Shown here: positions 7,930 through 16,280 of the stretch, piece after piece
Layout: each line of letters begins with the position of its first letter
How positions within the stretch are numbered: the first letter of the stretch is position 1
NCBI GenBank assembly: GCA_905214345.1
Contig: CAJMLV010000011.1
Location: forward strand, 1 to 64,000
From: an uncultured bacterium
GTDB lineage: Bacteria; Bacillota; Clostridia; Oscillospirales; Ruminococcaceae
Length of the DNA: 64,000 nt
Reading direction: 5' to 3'
Notes under the pieces: model-generated
Seen by the model: the letters and a program-made list of their open reading frames with translations, nothing else
Database searches by the model: none
Told to the model about the DNA's origin: nothing
Translations under genes and position numbers: made by a program

Positions 7930-8694
7930 TCAGTCACCTCCCAAATATGCCGCAATGACCTTGGGGTTATTGCGGATGGCTTTGCCGTCACCGTGGGCGA
8001 TCACGCGGCCGTAATCCAGCACGGTGATCTCCTCGCAGATGCCCATGACAAAGTTCATGTCGTGCTCGATCAGCAGAATGGCAATGCCGAACTGGTCGCG
8101 CACACTGCGAACGGTGTTCATCAGCTCTTCGGTTTCGTTGGGGTTCATGCCGGCCGCAGGTTCATCCAGCAGAAGCAGCTTCGGGTTGGTGGCCAGCGCA
8201 CGGGCGATTTCCAGCTTGCGCTGTTTGCCGTAGGGCAGCTGAGAGGCTTTCAGAGAAGCTTCTCCGTCCAGGTCAAAGATTTTCAGCAGACGCAGGGCTT
8301 CCCTGTCCATCTGGTGTTCCTTCTCACGGAAAGAAGGCAGACGCAGGATGCCGGTCCACATATTATAACGCACCTGGTTGTGCAGGGCCACTTTGACGTT
8401 GTCCAGAACGGTCATGTCGTTGAACAGACGGATGTTCTGGAAAGTACGGGCCACGCCCGCCTTGCTGATCAGGTCCGGGCTCTTGCCGGTGATATCCTTG
8501 CCGTCCAGTACGATGTTGCCCTCGGTGGGGGTGTACACACCGGTCAGCATATTGAACACGGTGGTTTTGCCGGCACCGTTGGGGCCAATCAGACCATACA
8601 GGTGGCCCTTTTCAATCTTCAGGTCCAGCTGAGCCACCGCCTGCAGGCCGCCGAAGGCAATGCCCAGGTTGCTTACTTCCAGCAGTGCCATCAT
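7930..8694 (-). CDS. livG: Branched-chain amino acid ABC transporter ATPase LivG
   Basis: A 254-residue ABC ATPase, partner of LivF. Walker A GPNGAGKTT near residues 36-44, then the LivG hallmark GVARTFQNIRLFNDMTVLDNV and a long insertion with a helical segment (about 110-135). The signature is LPYGKQRKLEIARAL (non-canonical, as usual for LivG), Walker B LLLLDEPAAGMNP, and the H-loop LIEHDM. The C terminus ends in VIAAYLG as in LivG. Start overlaps the livM stop (ATGA); a second in-frame ATG immediately follows and has slightly better spacing from AAGGAGGTG. Confidence 0.96.
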   Translation of the reverse strand: MMALLEVSNLGIAFGGLQAVAQLDLKIEKGHLYGLIGPNGAGKTTVFNMLTGVYTPTEGNIVLDGKDITGKSPDLISKAGVARTFQNIRLFNDMTVLDNVKVALHNQVRYNMWTGILRLPSFREKEHQMDREALRLLKIFDLDGEASLKASQLPYGKQRKLEIARALATNPKLLLLDEPAAGMNPNETEELMNTVRSVRDQFGIAILLIEHDMNFVMGICEEITVLDYGRVIAHGDGKAIRNNPKVIAAYLGGD

Positions 8695-9767
8695 TGCACC
8701 TCCTTAGCCTGCGGGCGCTTGGAGAAGCGGCCGCGGAACAATTCGACCATACGCTTGCGCCAGGCCACGACCTGGGGGCTCTGGCTGAAAATCATCACCA
8801 GAATCAGGACGATGGCGTAAATCAGCATGCGGTAGTCGTTGAGAGAACGCAGCATCTCGGGCAGCACGGTCAGCAGCGCCGCAGCAATGACCGAACCGCG
8901 GATGTTGCCGATGCCGCCCAGCACTACGAACACCAGGATCAGAATGGAGGTGTTGTAGTCAAACTTTTTGGCCACCAGAGAAGAGTAGTTCAGAGAGTAC
9001 AGAACACCCGCGATGCCTGCAAAAACGGCGGAGGTGATAAAAGCCATCAGTTTGTACTTGGTGATGTTGATACCCACGCTGCGGGCGGCAATTTCATTGT
9101 CGCGGATGGCCTTGATGGCACGGCCTGCCCGGGAGTTGATCAGGTTCAGGATCACGATCAGGGTCAGCAGAACCAGAACGATGCCCAGCGTGAAGGTGGA
9201 GGCCTTCTTGATGCCGGTGATACCAATGGCACCGTTGATGATGGTGGTGCCGTCGGCTTCCATTCCCATGGAAGCCGCATCCTTAAAGGAAAAATGCAGG
9301 CCCTTGGAGTCGTAGCCCAGATAACAGGCGTTCATGACGTTTTTGACGATCTCGCCGAAAGCCAGGGTCACGATGGCCAGGTAGTCGCCGGACAGACGCA
9401 GAACGGGCACACCCACGATAAAGCCGAAGATACCGGCCACCACACCGCCAACCACAAAGGCCAGCAGAAGGCCGAGCCAGTTGGGCACCTGACCGTACAG
9501 GGTGGTCCAGACAATGGTGCCGGAAAAAGCGCCCACGCTCATAAAACCGGCATGGCCCAGGCTGAGTTCACCCAGAATACCGACGGTGAGATTCAGCGAA
9601 ACGGCCAGAATGACATAAGCACAGATAGGAACCAACTGGCCGGACAGAGAGCTGGAAAGCAGCCCCATGGCCGAAATCAGCTGAATGACCAGATAAAACC
9701 CGATCACGATACCGAAGGTGATGAGGTTGCTCTTGGTCGATTTACGCATATTTTTCAAGCGAAACAT
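8691..9767 (-). CDS. livM: Branched-chain amino acid ABC transporter permease LivM
   Basis: A 358-residue polytopic permease (about nine to ten membrane helices) of the BPD_transp_2 family. Family signatures are visible: LNLTVGILGELSLGHAGFMS in helix 3 and the coupling-helix region SRAGRAIKAIRDNEIAARSVGI with the EAA-like segment. It forms the membrane channel with LivH. A GTG two codons upstream is in frame, but AAGGAGG with a seven-base spacer selects ATG 9765-9767. It follows livH by 13 bases. Confidence 0.95.
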   Translation of the reverse strand: MFRLKNMRKSTKSNLITFGIVIGFYLVIQLISAMGLLSSSLSGQLVPICAYVILAVSLNLTVGILGELSLGHAGFMSVGAFSGTIVWTTLYGQVPNWLGLLLAFVVGGVVAGIFGFIVGVPVLRLSGDYLAIVTLAFGEIVKNVMNACYLGYDSKGLHFSFKDAASMGMEADGTTIINGAIGITGIKKASTFTLGIVLVLLTLIVILNLINSRAGRAIKAIRDNEIAARSVGINITKYKLMAFITSAVFAGIAGVLYSLNYSSLVAKKFDYNTSILILVFVVLGGIGNIRGSVIAAALLTVLPEMLRSLNDYRMLIYAIVLILVMIFSQSPQVVAWRKRMVELFRGRFSKRPQAKEVQ

Positions 9768-9780
9768 CCTCACACCTCCT

Positions 9781-10674
9781 TTACACTTTTACATTGACCT
9801 TTTTGCCCAGCAGGCCGGTGGGCTTGACCAGAAGCACGATGATCAGGACCAGAAACACGATGGCGTCGGACAGCTGGGTGGAAATGTAGGCTTTGCTCAG
9901 GTTTTCAATCACGCCCAGCAGGATACCACCCAGGAAGGCACCCGGAATGGAACCGATGCCGCCGAACACTGCGGCCACGAAAGCCTTGATACCGGGCATG
10001 GCGCCGGTGGTGGGCTGCAGAGACGGATAGGAGGAGCACAGCAGCGCACCTGCCACAGCGGCCAGGGCGGAACCGATGGCGAAGGTCAGGGAGATGGTGG
10101 CGTTCACATTCACGCCCATGAGCTGGGCGGCACCGCGGTCCTCACTCACCGCCTGCATGGCATGACCGGCAGAGGTGCAGTTGATGAAATAAAGCAGCAG
10201 AACCATGATGACCACACAGGCCAGAATGGTAACGATGGTTTCGGCAGAGATGGTAAGCTGGCCGTCAAACAGAGTCAGAGGCTTGAAGATCGCCGAATTG
10301 GCCACCACAGAGGGGAAGCTTTTGGCGTTGGAAGTCCACATCAGCTGAGCGACCTGCTGCAGCAGATAACTCATACCGATGGCGGTGATCAGAACGGCCA
10401 AAGACGGGGCTTCCCGCAAAGGCCGGTAGGCCACACGCTCAATGGCAACACCAAGAATCGTACAGACCACCATGGAAAGCACAATGGCCAGCACCGGATT
10501 CAGTCCAAAAGAACCGAAGGCAAAAAAGACAACATAACTGCCGATCATGATGACGTCGCCGTGGGCGAAGTTCAGCATCTTGGCGATGCCGTACACCATC
10601 GTGTAGCCCAATGCAATCAGAGCGTACACGCTGCCCAGGCTGATGCCATTGATCAGGTAGGACAAAAACTGCAT
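9781..10674 (-). CDS. livH: Branched-chain amino acid ABC transporter permease LivH
   Basis: A 297-residue integral membrane permease, pair of LivM. Starts MQFLSYLINGISLGSVYALI, the standard LivH N terminus, followed by GYTMVYGIAKMLNFAHGDV, a hallmark of this subfamily, and a coupling region with AMQAVSEDRGAAQLMGVNV. An in-frame GTG four codons upstream is less likely than the ATG at 10672-10674. It has its own promoter (10734-10762) after the livK terminator, so expression can be separate from the binding protein. Confidence 0.94.
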   Translation of the reverse strand: MQFLSYLINGISLGSVYALIALGYTMVYGIAKMLNFAHGDVIMIGSYVVFFAFGSFGLNPVLAIVLSMVVCTILGVAIERVAYRPLREAPSLAVLITAIGMSYLLQQVAQLMWTSNAKSFPSVVANSAIFKPLTLFDGQLTISAETIVTILACVVIMVLLLYFINCTSAGHAMQAVSEDRGAAQLMGVNVNATISLTFAIGSALAAVAGALLCSSYPSLQPTTGAMPGIKAFVAAVFGGIGSIPGAFLGGILLGVIENLSKAYISTQLSDAIVFLVLIIVLLVKPTGLLGKKVNVKV

Positions 10675-10733
10675 CCTGAAATACACCTCACATCTTAAAC
10701 GATTGTCTGCCGTACAAACACGGTCCCGACATC

Positions 10734-10762
10734 ATTCTACCATAGATGCCGTTTGCAGACAA
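10734..10762 (-). promoter_or_regulatory. Promoter of livHMGF
   Basis: Minus strand: -35 TTGTCT (10757-10762), 17-bp spacer, -10 TAGAAT (10734-10739) with an extended TGG element. Lies between the livK terminator and livH. Confidence 0.65.
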
Positions 10763-10799
10763 CAAGTTTGGCCGCCAGGGCATCCGGGCCAACCGGCCC

Positions 10800-10847
10800 A
10801 AAAAGCACAAAGAGGACTGCCGAAAAATGATTCGGACAGCCCCCTTT
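10800..10847 (-). terminator. Terminator after livK
   Basis: Minus strand: an imperfect 16-bp stem (10831-10847 with 10809-10824, one bulge and mismatches) followed about six bases later by TTTTT. It separates livK from the livH promoter and is probably leaky. Confidence 0.65.
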
Positions 10848-10887
10848 GGCAAAAATTCAATTCAATACGGAATATCGCAGACAGCAA

Positions 10888-12090
10888 TTATTCCGCGGTA
10901 GCGTACTCGCCGTTGGTGACAACGTACACACGGGGCGGTTTGCTGACCATACCGTTGGCTTCCCAGGTCTGGCCCTCACCGGTGGTGCCGTTGAAAGTCA
11001 TGGTGGTGAAGTCAGCCTTCAGGGCTTCGCACATCTCGCTGACAGACATGTCGCCGTTGATGCTGCCGTTCTGCACGCACTGGTAAATGGCGTACACACA
11101 ATCATAGGCGTCGGCGGCAAACTGGATGGGAGTTTCGCCATAAGCAGCCTCGTAAGCGGAGACGAACTTCTGGGTGGTCTCATCGGTGGCGGTGGCGGAG
11201 AAGGGGCACAGAAGCATCAGGCCTTCGGCCAGGCTGGTGTCAAAGCCTTCGATGGACAGGATGCCGTCCATACCGTCGCAGCCGAAGAAGGTGGGCTTGT
11301 AACCGACCTTGTCGGCGGCGATCAGGATCTGAGAAGCCTCGTTATAGTAAATGGGCAGGAACACCAAGTCGGCACCGGCATTCTGGCACTTGGTCACCTG
11401 GGTGGACAGATCGCTCTTGTTGTCGCTGGTGAAGCTTTCGGTAGCGACGATTTCCAGACCCTTGGCCTCGATCTCAGCCTTGAAAGCGGTGTAAATGCCG
11501 GAAGAGTAAGCGTCGGAAGAATCGTAGATGATACCGATCTTGGAGCCCAAAGCGTTCTCGGCAATGTAGTCAGCGGAAACGACGCCCTGGTTGGGGTCGG
11601 TGAAGCACATCTGGAAGACGTTGTCACCGGTCTCGACCACGTCCACGGCAGAGGCGGAAGGCGTCAGCATGAACATGTTGTCATTGACGGTTTCACCTGC
11701 CACGGAAAGGCTGGGAGTGGAAGTGACGGTGCCCAGCAGGACCTGCATGCCCCAGTCCTTCAGGACATTGTAGGCGTTGGTGGCCTTTTCGGCGTCGTGT
11801 TCATCGTCCTCGAAGCTGAATTCAAAAACGGTGTAGCCGGCAGCCTCGTTGATCTCGTTCACGGCCAGCTCTTCACCCTGCATAACGGCAATACCGTAAG
11901 AAGCAGCAGAGCCGGTGGTGGGGCCGATGCCGCCCAGCTTGATGGGCGTGAAACCGTTGGAGTTGGAAGCTTCGGCGGTGGCCGCGTTGTCCGCACCGGC
12001 GGAAGAAGTGGTGCCGGTATCGGTGGAGCCGCAAGCTGCCAGGCTCAGAACCATGGCGGAAGCCAAAGCTGCACTGATAAGCTTTTTCAT
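10888..12090 (-). CDS. livK: Branched-chain amino acid binding lipoprotein LivK
   Basis: A 400-residue periplasmic-binding-fold lipoprotein that captures the amino acid outside the membrane for LivHMGF. The signal peptide ends in a lipobox LAAC (Cys20), followed by a Ser/Thr/Ala-rich tether to about residue 48. The mature part starts PIKLGGIGPTTGSAASYG, the Peripla_BP_6 opening that contacts the ligand alpha-carboxylate, and continues with VNEINEAAGY and later an IYDSSDAYSSG stretch. RBS AGGAGGG is seven bases before the ATG. It has its own promoter and a leader hairpin, and a terminator follows, fitting the usual need for excess binding protein. The exact ligand among aliphatic amino acids is inferred from the neighbours. 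Confidence 0.93.
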   Translation of the reverse strand: MKKLISAALASAMVLSLAACGSTDTGTTSSAGADNAATAEASNSNGFTPIKLGGIGPTTGSAASYGIAVMQGEELAVNEINEAAGYTVFEFSFEDDEHDAEKATNAYNVLKDWGMQVLLGTVTSTPSLSVAGETVNDNMFMLTPSASAVDVVETGDNVFQMCFTDPNQGVVSADYIAENALGSKIGIIYDSSDAYSSGIYTAFKAEIEAKGLEIVATESFTSDNKSDLSTQVTKCQNAGADLVFLPIYYNEASQILIAADKVGYKPTFFGCDGMDGILSIEGFDTSLAEGLMLLCPFSATATDETTQKFVSAYEAAYGETPIQFAADAYDCVYAIYQCVQNGSINGDMSVSEMCEALKADFTTMTFNGTTGEGQTWEANGMVSKPPRVYVVTNGEYATAE

Positions 12091-12116
12091 AATATTTCCC
12101 TCCTATATTCGCAACG

Positions 12117-12138
12117 CTTGCCGCAAGGATCTTGCGGC
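12117..12138 (-). promoter_or_regulatory. Hairpin in the livK leader
   Basis: A perfect 8-bp inverted repeat GCCGCAAG / CTTGCGGC with a 3-base loop (12120-12127 and 12131-12138) lies in the livK 5' leader between the promoter and the ribosome site. It has no U-run, so it is not a terminator; it may stabilise the mRNA or bind a protein. Confidence 0.5.
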
Positions 12139-12172
12139 GGGGCCGCACATGCCCGCGTTGGTATATAGATGT

Positions 12173-12201
12173 ATTATAGCTTTCCGGCTTTAATTGTTCA
12201 A
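12173..12201 (-). promoter_or_regulatory. Promoter of livK; rest of the livK-xpt intergenic region
   Basis: Minus strand: -35 TTGAAC (12196-12201), 17-bp spacer, -10 TATAAT (12173-12178). Between this promoter and the plus-strand xpt promoter (12202-12329) I see AT-rich sequence with no gene and no recognisable riboswitch. Confidence 0.85.
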
Positions 12202-12329
12202 TGTATTAAATCGACATAGTTTGTTTACAAATTATTCACTTTCTTGGTCGCTTTTCACAAACAACGGTAACAGAAGTTTAACATTTCGTCGACTTGCTTA
12301 TTCCCCTCCCCTTTTTTCTCGTAAAAGGA

Positions 12330-12358
12330 TTGCAAAATACGACTGAATTCGGCATAAT
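12330..12358 (+). promoter_or_regulatory. Promoter of xpt
   Basis: -35 TTGCAA (12330-12335), 17-bp spacer, -10 CATAAT (12353-12358), 35 bases before the xpt start. No purine riboswitch fits in the short leader. Confidence 0.8.
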
Positions 12359-12393
12359 AGTAGCAATAGGATGAAAGGGGTATAGAAAGTTCG

Positions 12394-12975
12394 ATGAAAT
12401 TACTGGAAGAGCGTATTCTGAAAGACGGGCAGGTCCGCCCGGGTAATGTGCTGAAGGTGGATTGCTTCCTGAACCATCAGCTGGACGTGGAACTGCTGGA
12501 TGCCATCGGCGCTGAGTTCAAGCGGATCTTTGGCAATGATGGGGTCAACAAGATTCTCACCATTGAGGCTTCCGGCATTGCCATTGCCTGCATGACCGCC
12601 CGTCATTTTGATGTGCCCGTGGTTTTCGCAAAGAAAGCCAAGAGCAAGAACATTGACGGCGATGTGTTTACTTCCAAAGTTCACTCCTATACATACGGCA
12701 AGGAATACGAGATCACTCTGGCCAAAAAGTTCCTGGGACCTGAGGACCGGGTGCTGATTCTGGATGACTTCCTGGCCAATGGCAAAGCCATGCGCGGTCT
12801 GCTGGATGTGTGCAAACAGGCCGGTGCTACGGTGGCAGGGATTGGTGTCTGCATCGAGAAGGGCTTCCAGACCGGTGGTGCTGAACTGCGCAGCGAAGGC
12901 TACAAACTGGCCAGTCTGGCAATTGTGGATCACATGGACGATGATGGCTCCCTGACTTTCCGTCCTCAGGACTGA
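12394..12975 (+). CDS. xpt: Xanthine phosphoribosyltransferase
   Basis: A 193-residue type I phosphoribosyltransferase that converts xanthine and PRPP to XMP in purine salvage. Opening MKLLEERILKDGQVRPGNVLKVD is the Xpt N terminus (shown split by family conservation: KLLEERI, then NVLKVDCFLNHQ). The PRPP-binding loop is VLILDDFLANGKA near residues 122-134, and EASGIAIA near 64-71 contacts pyrophosphate. Length is exactly typical. The ribosome site AAAGGGG is rather distant (about 13 bases). The gene is monocistronic between its own promoter and a terminator. Unlike many Firmicute xpt genes it has no guanine riboswitch. Confidence 0.96.
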   Translation: MKLLEERILKDGQVRPGNVLKVDCFLNHQLDVELLDAIGAEFKRIFGNDGVNKILTIEASGIAIACMTARHFDVPVVFAKKAKSKNIDGDVFTSKVHSYTYGKEYEITLAKKFLGPEDRVLILDDFLANGKAMRGLLDVCKQAGATVAGIGVCIEKGFQTGGAELRSEGYKLASLAIVDHMDDDGSLTFRPQD

Positions 12976-13002
12976 CCCTTTTCGGTAAATCAATCTGTAA
13001 AT

Positions 13003-13046
13003 AAAGAGGAGACAGCACGTTTTCAGCGTACCGTCTCCTCTTTTTA
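13003..13046 (+). terminator. Terminator after xpt
   Basis: An 11-bp stem AAAGAGGAGAC / GTCTCCTCTTT (13003-13013 and 13033-13043) with a 19-base loop, followed by a U-run. Confidence 0.85.
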
Positions 13047-13081
13047 TTCATGTATCCGCATACCGACCCAGGGTAAGAACC

Positions 13082-13114
13082 AAAAAAGAGAAGGTACACA
13101 CTGTGTACCTTCTC
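13082..13114 (-). terminator. Terminator after tsf
   Basis: Minus strand: 11-bp perfect stem GAGAAGGTACA / TGTACCTTCTC (13104-13114 with 13088-13098), 5-base loop, then TTTTTT (13082-13087). Confidence 0.92.
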
Positions 13115-13134
13115 CGGAAAGTTGAATAGGTTAA

Positions 13135-14052
13135 TTAGCCCTTGATGGCAGCGGCAACTTCGGCAGCGAAGTCTTCGGTGCGCTTCTCCAGACCTTCGCC
13201 CTTGACGAAGTGGGTGTACTCGACGATCTTGATGTCGCCGCCCAGTTCCTTGGCGGTGGCAGCAACATACTTGTTCACGTCCATGTTGCCGTCCTTGATG
13301 AAAGCCTGATCCACCAGGCAGTTCTCCTTGTAGAACTTGCCCAGCTTGCCGATGGCCATCTTTTCCTTGATGGCGTCGGGCTTGTTGGCATTCTTGGGAT
13401 CGTTGGCCATCTGAGCCAGGATGATTTCCTTTTCCTTCTCGATGACGGAAGCGGGCACAGCAGCCTCGTTCAGGTAGCTGGGGTTGGCAGCCGCGATCTG
13501 CATGGCGATGTCCTTGCCGAAGGCAACAAAGCCTTCCTTGGCAGCAACGTCATCGGTGGTGTCGAACTTCACGATGACGCCGTGGGTGCCGCCGCCATGG
13601 ACATAAGCGGCACAGTGACCGTCGTAACGGGCAAAACGGCGAACCTTGATGTTCTCCTTGATGATCAGGATCAGAGCCTTCAGAGCATCGTCAACGGTGC
13701 CCTCGCCCATCTTGCAGCCCATCAGAGCGTCAACATCGGCCGGAGCAGCATCGGCGATAACCTTGGCCAGGTCCTTGGTGAACTCAACGAACTTATCATT
13801 CTTGGCAACGAAGTCGGTCTCGGCGTTGACCTCAACCACAACGGCGCAGTTGGGATAAGAAACGGCATAGACCATGCCTTCGGCGGCAATGCGGCCGGCC
13901 TTCTTGGTGGCGGTGGCCAGGCCCTGCTCGCGCAGGATCTCGATGGCCTTGGCGAAGTCGCCGTCAGCCTGGGTCAGAGCCTTCTTGCACTCCATCATGC
14001 CGCAGTCGGTCTGCTTGCGCAGTTCCATAACGTCCTTAGCGGAAATAGCCAT
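13135..14052 (-). CDS. tsf: Translation elongation factor Ts
   Basis: A 305-residue guanine-nucleotide exchange factor that regenerates EF-Tu-GTP. The N-terminal UBA-like domain carries ELRKQTDCGMMECKKAL (residues about 10-26), then KAGRIAAEG and the TDFVAKND core motif near 82-89 that inserts into EF-Tu. Length and the C-terminal coiled-coil/core repeat are typical for Clostridia. RBS AAAGGAC precedes the ATG. It follows rpsB by 57 bases in the conserved rpsB-tsf pair. Confidence 0.97.
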   Translation of the reverse strand: MAISAKDVMELRKQTDCGMMECKKALTQADGDFAKAIEILREQGLATATKKAGRIAAEGMVYAVSYPNCAVVVEVNAETDFVAKNDKFVEFTKDLAKVIADAAPADVDALMGCKMGEGTVDDALKALILIIKENIKVRRFARYDGHCAAYVHGGGTHGVIVKFDTTDDVAAKEGFVAFGKDIAMQIAAANPSYLNEAAVPASVIEKEKEIILAQMANDPKNANKPDAIKEKMAIGKLGKFYKENCLVDQAFIKDGNMDVNKYVAATAKELGGDIKIVEYTHFVKGEGLEKRTEDFAAEVAAAIKG

Positions 14053-14109
14053 AACGTATCGTCCTTTCTTAGAAAAAAGTCAGCGTTGAAACGGGTCTAT
14101 CTGCCGTGA

Positions 14110-14829
14110 TCAGGCCTCGGCAGCCTCAGCGGCGGGAGCGTCCTGCACGCCCTGCTTGCCTTCCAGAGCGGCATCGGCCATAGCGGCGGAGATCAGCTTG
14201 ACAGCGCGGATAGCGTCGTCGTTGCCGGGGATGACGTAGTCGATCTCATCGGGATCGCAGTTGGTATCAACAATGGCCACGATGGGGATGTGCAGCTTGC
14301 GGGCCTCGGAAACGGCGATGCGCTCCTTGTGGGGGTCAACGATGAACAGAGCCTTCGGCAGGGTCTTCATGTCCTTGACGCCGCCCAGGTACTTGTCCAG
14401 CTTTTCCATCTCCAGTTCCAGCTTGACAACTTCCTTCTTGGGCAGCAGGTCGAAGGTGCCGTCTTCCTGCATGGCCTTCAGCTGTTCCATACGGTCGATA
14501 CGCTTGCGGATGGTGCGGAAGTTGGTCAGCATGCCGCCCAGCCAGCGAGCATTGACAAAGTGCATGCCGCAGCGGGTAGCCTCGTCACGGATGGACTCCT
14601 GAGCCTGCTTCTTGGTGCCGACGAACAGGATCTCACCGCCGTTGGCCGCGGTATCACGCACGAAGTTGTAAGCCTCATCCAGCTTCTTCACGGTCTTCTG
14701 CAGGTCGATGATGTAGATACCGTTGCGCTCGGTGAAGATGTACTTCGCCATCTTGGGGTTCCAGCGACGGGTCTGGTGACCGAAGTGGACACCGGCTTCG
14801 AGAAGCTGCTTCATAGAAACGACTGCCAT
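14110..14829 (-). CDS. rpsB: 30S ribosomal protein S2
   Basis: A 239-residue S2 protein of the small ribosomal subunit. Start MAVVSMKQLLEAGVHFGHQ is the universal S2 N terminus and follows TTGGAGGAAATTTATT; an in-frame extension of 13 residues upstream has no ribosome site and is rejected. RRWNPKMAKYIF, the central coiled-coil (about 110-150) and PIVAIVDTNCDPDEIDYVIPG confirm identity. The C-terminal Ala-rich tail is unconserved. Promoter at 14954-14982. Confidence 0.97.
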   Translation of the reverse strand: MAVVSMKQLLEAGVHFGHQTRRWNPKMAKYIFTERNGIYIIDLQKTVKKLDEAYNFVRDTAANGGEILFVGTKKQAQESIRDEATRCGMHFVNARWLGGMLTNFRTIRKRIDRMEQLKAMQEDGTFDLLPKKEVVKLELEMEKLDKYLGGVKDMKTLPKALFIVDPHKERIAVSEARKLHIPIVAIVDTNCDPDEIDYVIPGNDDAIRAVKLISAAMADAALEGKQGVQDAPAAEAAEA

Positions 14830-14953
14830 AATAAATTTCCTCCAAAAATTTAGTTTTACCCTCCGCACTGCGTAATTGTTTTCTAACCTTCCGGGTTCAG
14901 TATGGACCGTTCAGGCACAAAAAAACAACGCAATGCGTGTGTATTGCCGAAAT

Positions 14954-14982
14954 ATAATACCACAACACAGAATGGATTGCAA
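14954..14982 (-). promoter_or_regulatory. Promoter of rpsB-tsf and its long leader
   Basis: Minus strand: -35 TTGCAA (14977-14982), 17-bp spacer, -10 TATTAT (14954-14959). The resulting leader of about 115 bases up to the rpsB start is long enough for autogenous control by S2, but I cannot identify a specific leader fold. Between here and the pfkA terminator (14983-15079) I see nothing else. Confidence 0.8.
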
Positions 14983-15079
14983 GAGTTTTTTTGCAAAAAC
15001 CGCGTTGTTTCAGCCGATGTGGGGCAGGATACAGAAAAAAGGATGCAAAAAAGCGCCACTCTCCCCTGCCTCGCCGCAC

Positions 15080-15114
15080 AAAAAGACGAAGCCGGGCAGC
15101 TTGTCCGGCTTCGT
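15080..15114 (-). terminator. Terminator after pfkA
   Basis: Minus strand: 10-bp stem ACGAAGCCGG / CCGGCTTCGT (15105-15114 with 15086-15095) followed by TCTTTTTG. Confidence 0.88.
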
Positions 15115-15128
15115 GCAGGATGATTCGA

Positions 15129-16103
15129 TCAGATGGAGATGGAATTGGCCACATCGATCTCGCTGGAGTCGATGGTCTTGTGCATGGACAACGCCACGTT
15201 CACGTCGTAGTCCACGATCTTGCCGCCGGAAACCCCCACAACACGGTTGTAGATGCCTTTGTCCAGCAGGTCGATGGCGTGGTAACCCATGAGAGAAGCA
15301 TTCACGCGGTCACGCACCGTGGGAGAACCGCCGCGCTGGATATGACCCAGAACGGTAGCGCGGGAATCCACACCGGTAGCGGCCTGAATCTGGTTTGCCA
15401 GTTCCTGAGCACCCACAACACCTTCGGACACGATGATGATGAAGTGCTTCTTGCCGGTGAACTGGGTCTGGCGCATACGCTGCAGAATGTCCCGCTCAAA
15501 ATCGAAGGGACGTTCAGGCAACAGGACTGCCAGGGCGCCGGTGGCGATGCCTACGTTCAGCGCAATGTAACCGGCGTGATGGCCCATGACCTCAACAACG
15601 CTGCAGCGGTCATGACTCTGGGTGGTGTCACGCAGTTTATCGATGGCTTCCACTGCGGTGTTCATAGCGGTGTCGTAGCCGATGGTGTATTCGCTGCAGG
15701 CAATGTCGTTGTCAATGGTGCCGGGAATACCCACACAGGGAATACCCTGGTTGGCCAGTGCGCGGGCACCCATGAAAGAACCGTCGCCGCCGATAACCAC
15801 CAGCGCGTCGATACCCAGTTCCTTGCAGCGGGCCAGACCCTTGGCCTGACCTTCCTTGGTCTTGAATTCCAGGCAGCGGGCCGTATACAGAATGGTGCCG
15901 CCGCGGTGGATGATCTCCGACACGCTGCGCACGTTCATCTCATAGCATTCGCCGTTGATCAGGCCGTTATAGCCGCGCTGAATGCCCATCATGCGGTAAC
16001 CGCGGGTAATGCCGGTACGTACGATGGCACGGACCGCAGCGTTCATGCCGGGGGCGTCGCCGCCGCTGGTCAACACGCCGATGGTTTTGATCTCCTTAGC
16101 CAT
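15129..16103 (-). CDS. pfkA: ATP-dependent 6-phosphofructokinase
   Basis: A 324-residue group I phosphofructokinase: fructose 6-phosphate plus ATP gives fructose 1,6-bisphosphate, the committed step of glycolysis. GVLTSGGDAPGMN (residues about 8-20) and GGDGSFMGA (about 102-110) bind ATP; the Gly in GGDGS marks ATP rather than pyrophosphate use. GIPGTIDND (about 123-131) holds the catalytic Asp and TIGYDTA the substrate site. RBS GGGAGGG selects ATG 16101-16103 over a 15-codon upstream extension. It has its own extended -10 promoter although dnaE lies upstream on the same strand, a common dnaE-pfkA arrangement. Confidence 0.97.
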   Translation of the reverse strand: MAKEIKTIGVLTSGGDAPGMNAAVRAIVRTGITRGYRMMGIQRGYNGLINGECYEMNVRSVSEIIHRGGTILYTARCLEFKTKEGQAKGLARCKELGIDALVVIGGDGSFMGARALANQGIPCVGIPGTIDNDIACSEYTIGYDTAMNTAVEAIDKLRDTTQSHDRCSVVEVMGHHAGYIALNVGIATGALAVLLPERPFDFERDILQRMRQTQFTGKKHFIIIVSEGVVGAQELANQIQAATGVDSRATVLGHIQRGGSPTVRDRVNASLMGYHAIDLLDKGIYNRVVGVSGGKIVDYDVNVALSMHKTIDSSEIDVANSISI

Positions 16104-16224
16104 AGATTTCCCTCCCGTTAAATCAAAGGCTTGGCGTTTATACTCCATTTTGCGGATAATCCGCCAACCGGGGGCACGGCCCTTCCCGACCGTGTGTTAA
16201 AGGTATAACAAACCCCCGTAAAGT

Positions 16225-16233
16225 ATTATACCA
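16225..16233 (-). promoter_or_regulatory. Extended -10 promoter of pfkA
   Basis: Minus strand: TGG immediately before TATAAT (16225-16233). No good -35 box at 17 bp. Gives a pfkA leader of about 115 bases. Confidence 0.65.
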
Positions 16234-16280
16234 TATGTGAGCCCTGCCAATTATGGATAATTCTTGCAAAAGATATGGAT

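Noticed and set aside
12202..12393. Guanine riboswitch before xpt
   Set aside because: The promoter leaves only about 28 bases of leader and no purine-aptamer core sequence is visible.
14897..15154. 85-residue minus-strand frame between pfkA and rpsB
   Set aside because: It covers the pfkA terminator and the rpsB promoter, with no ribosome site or family match.
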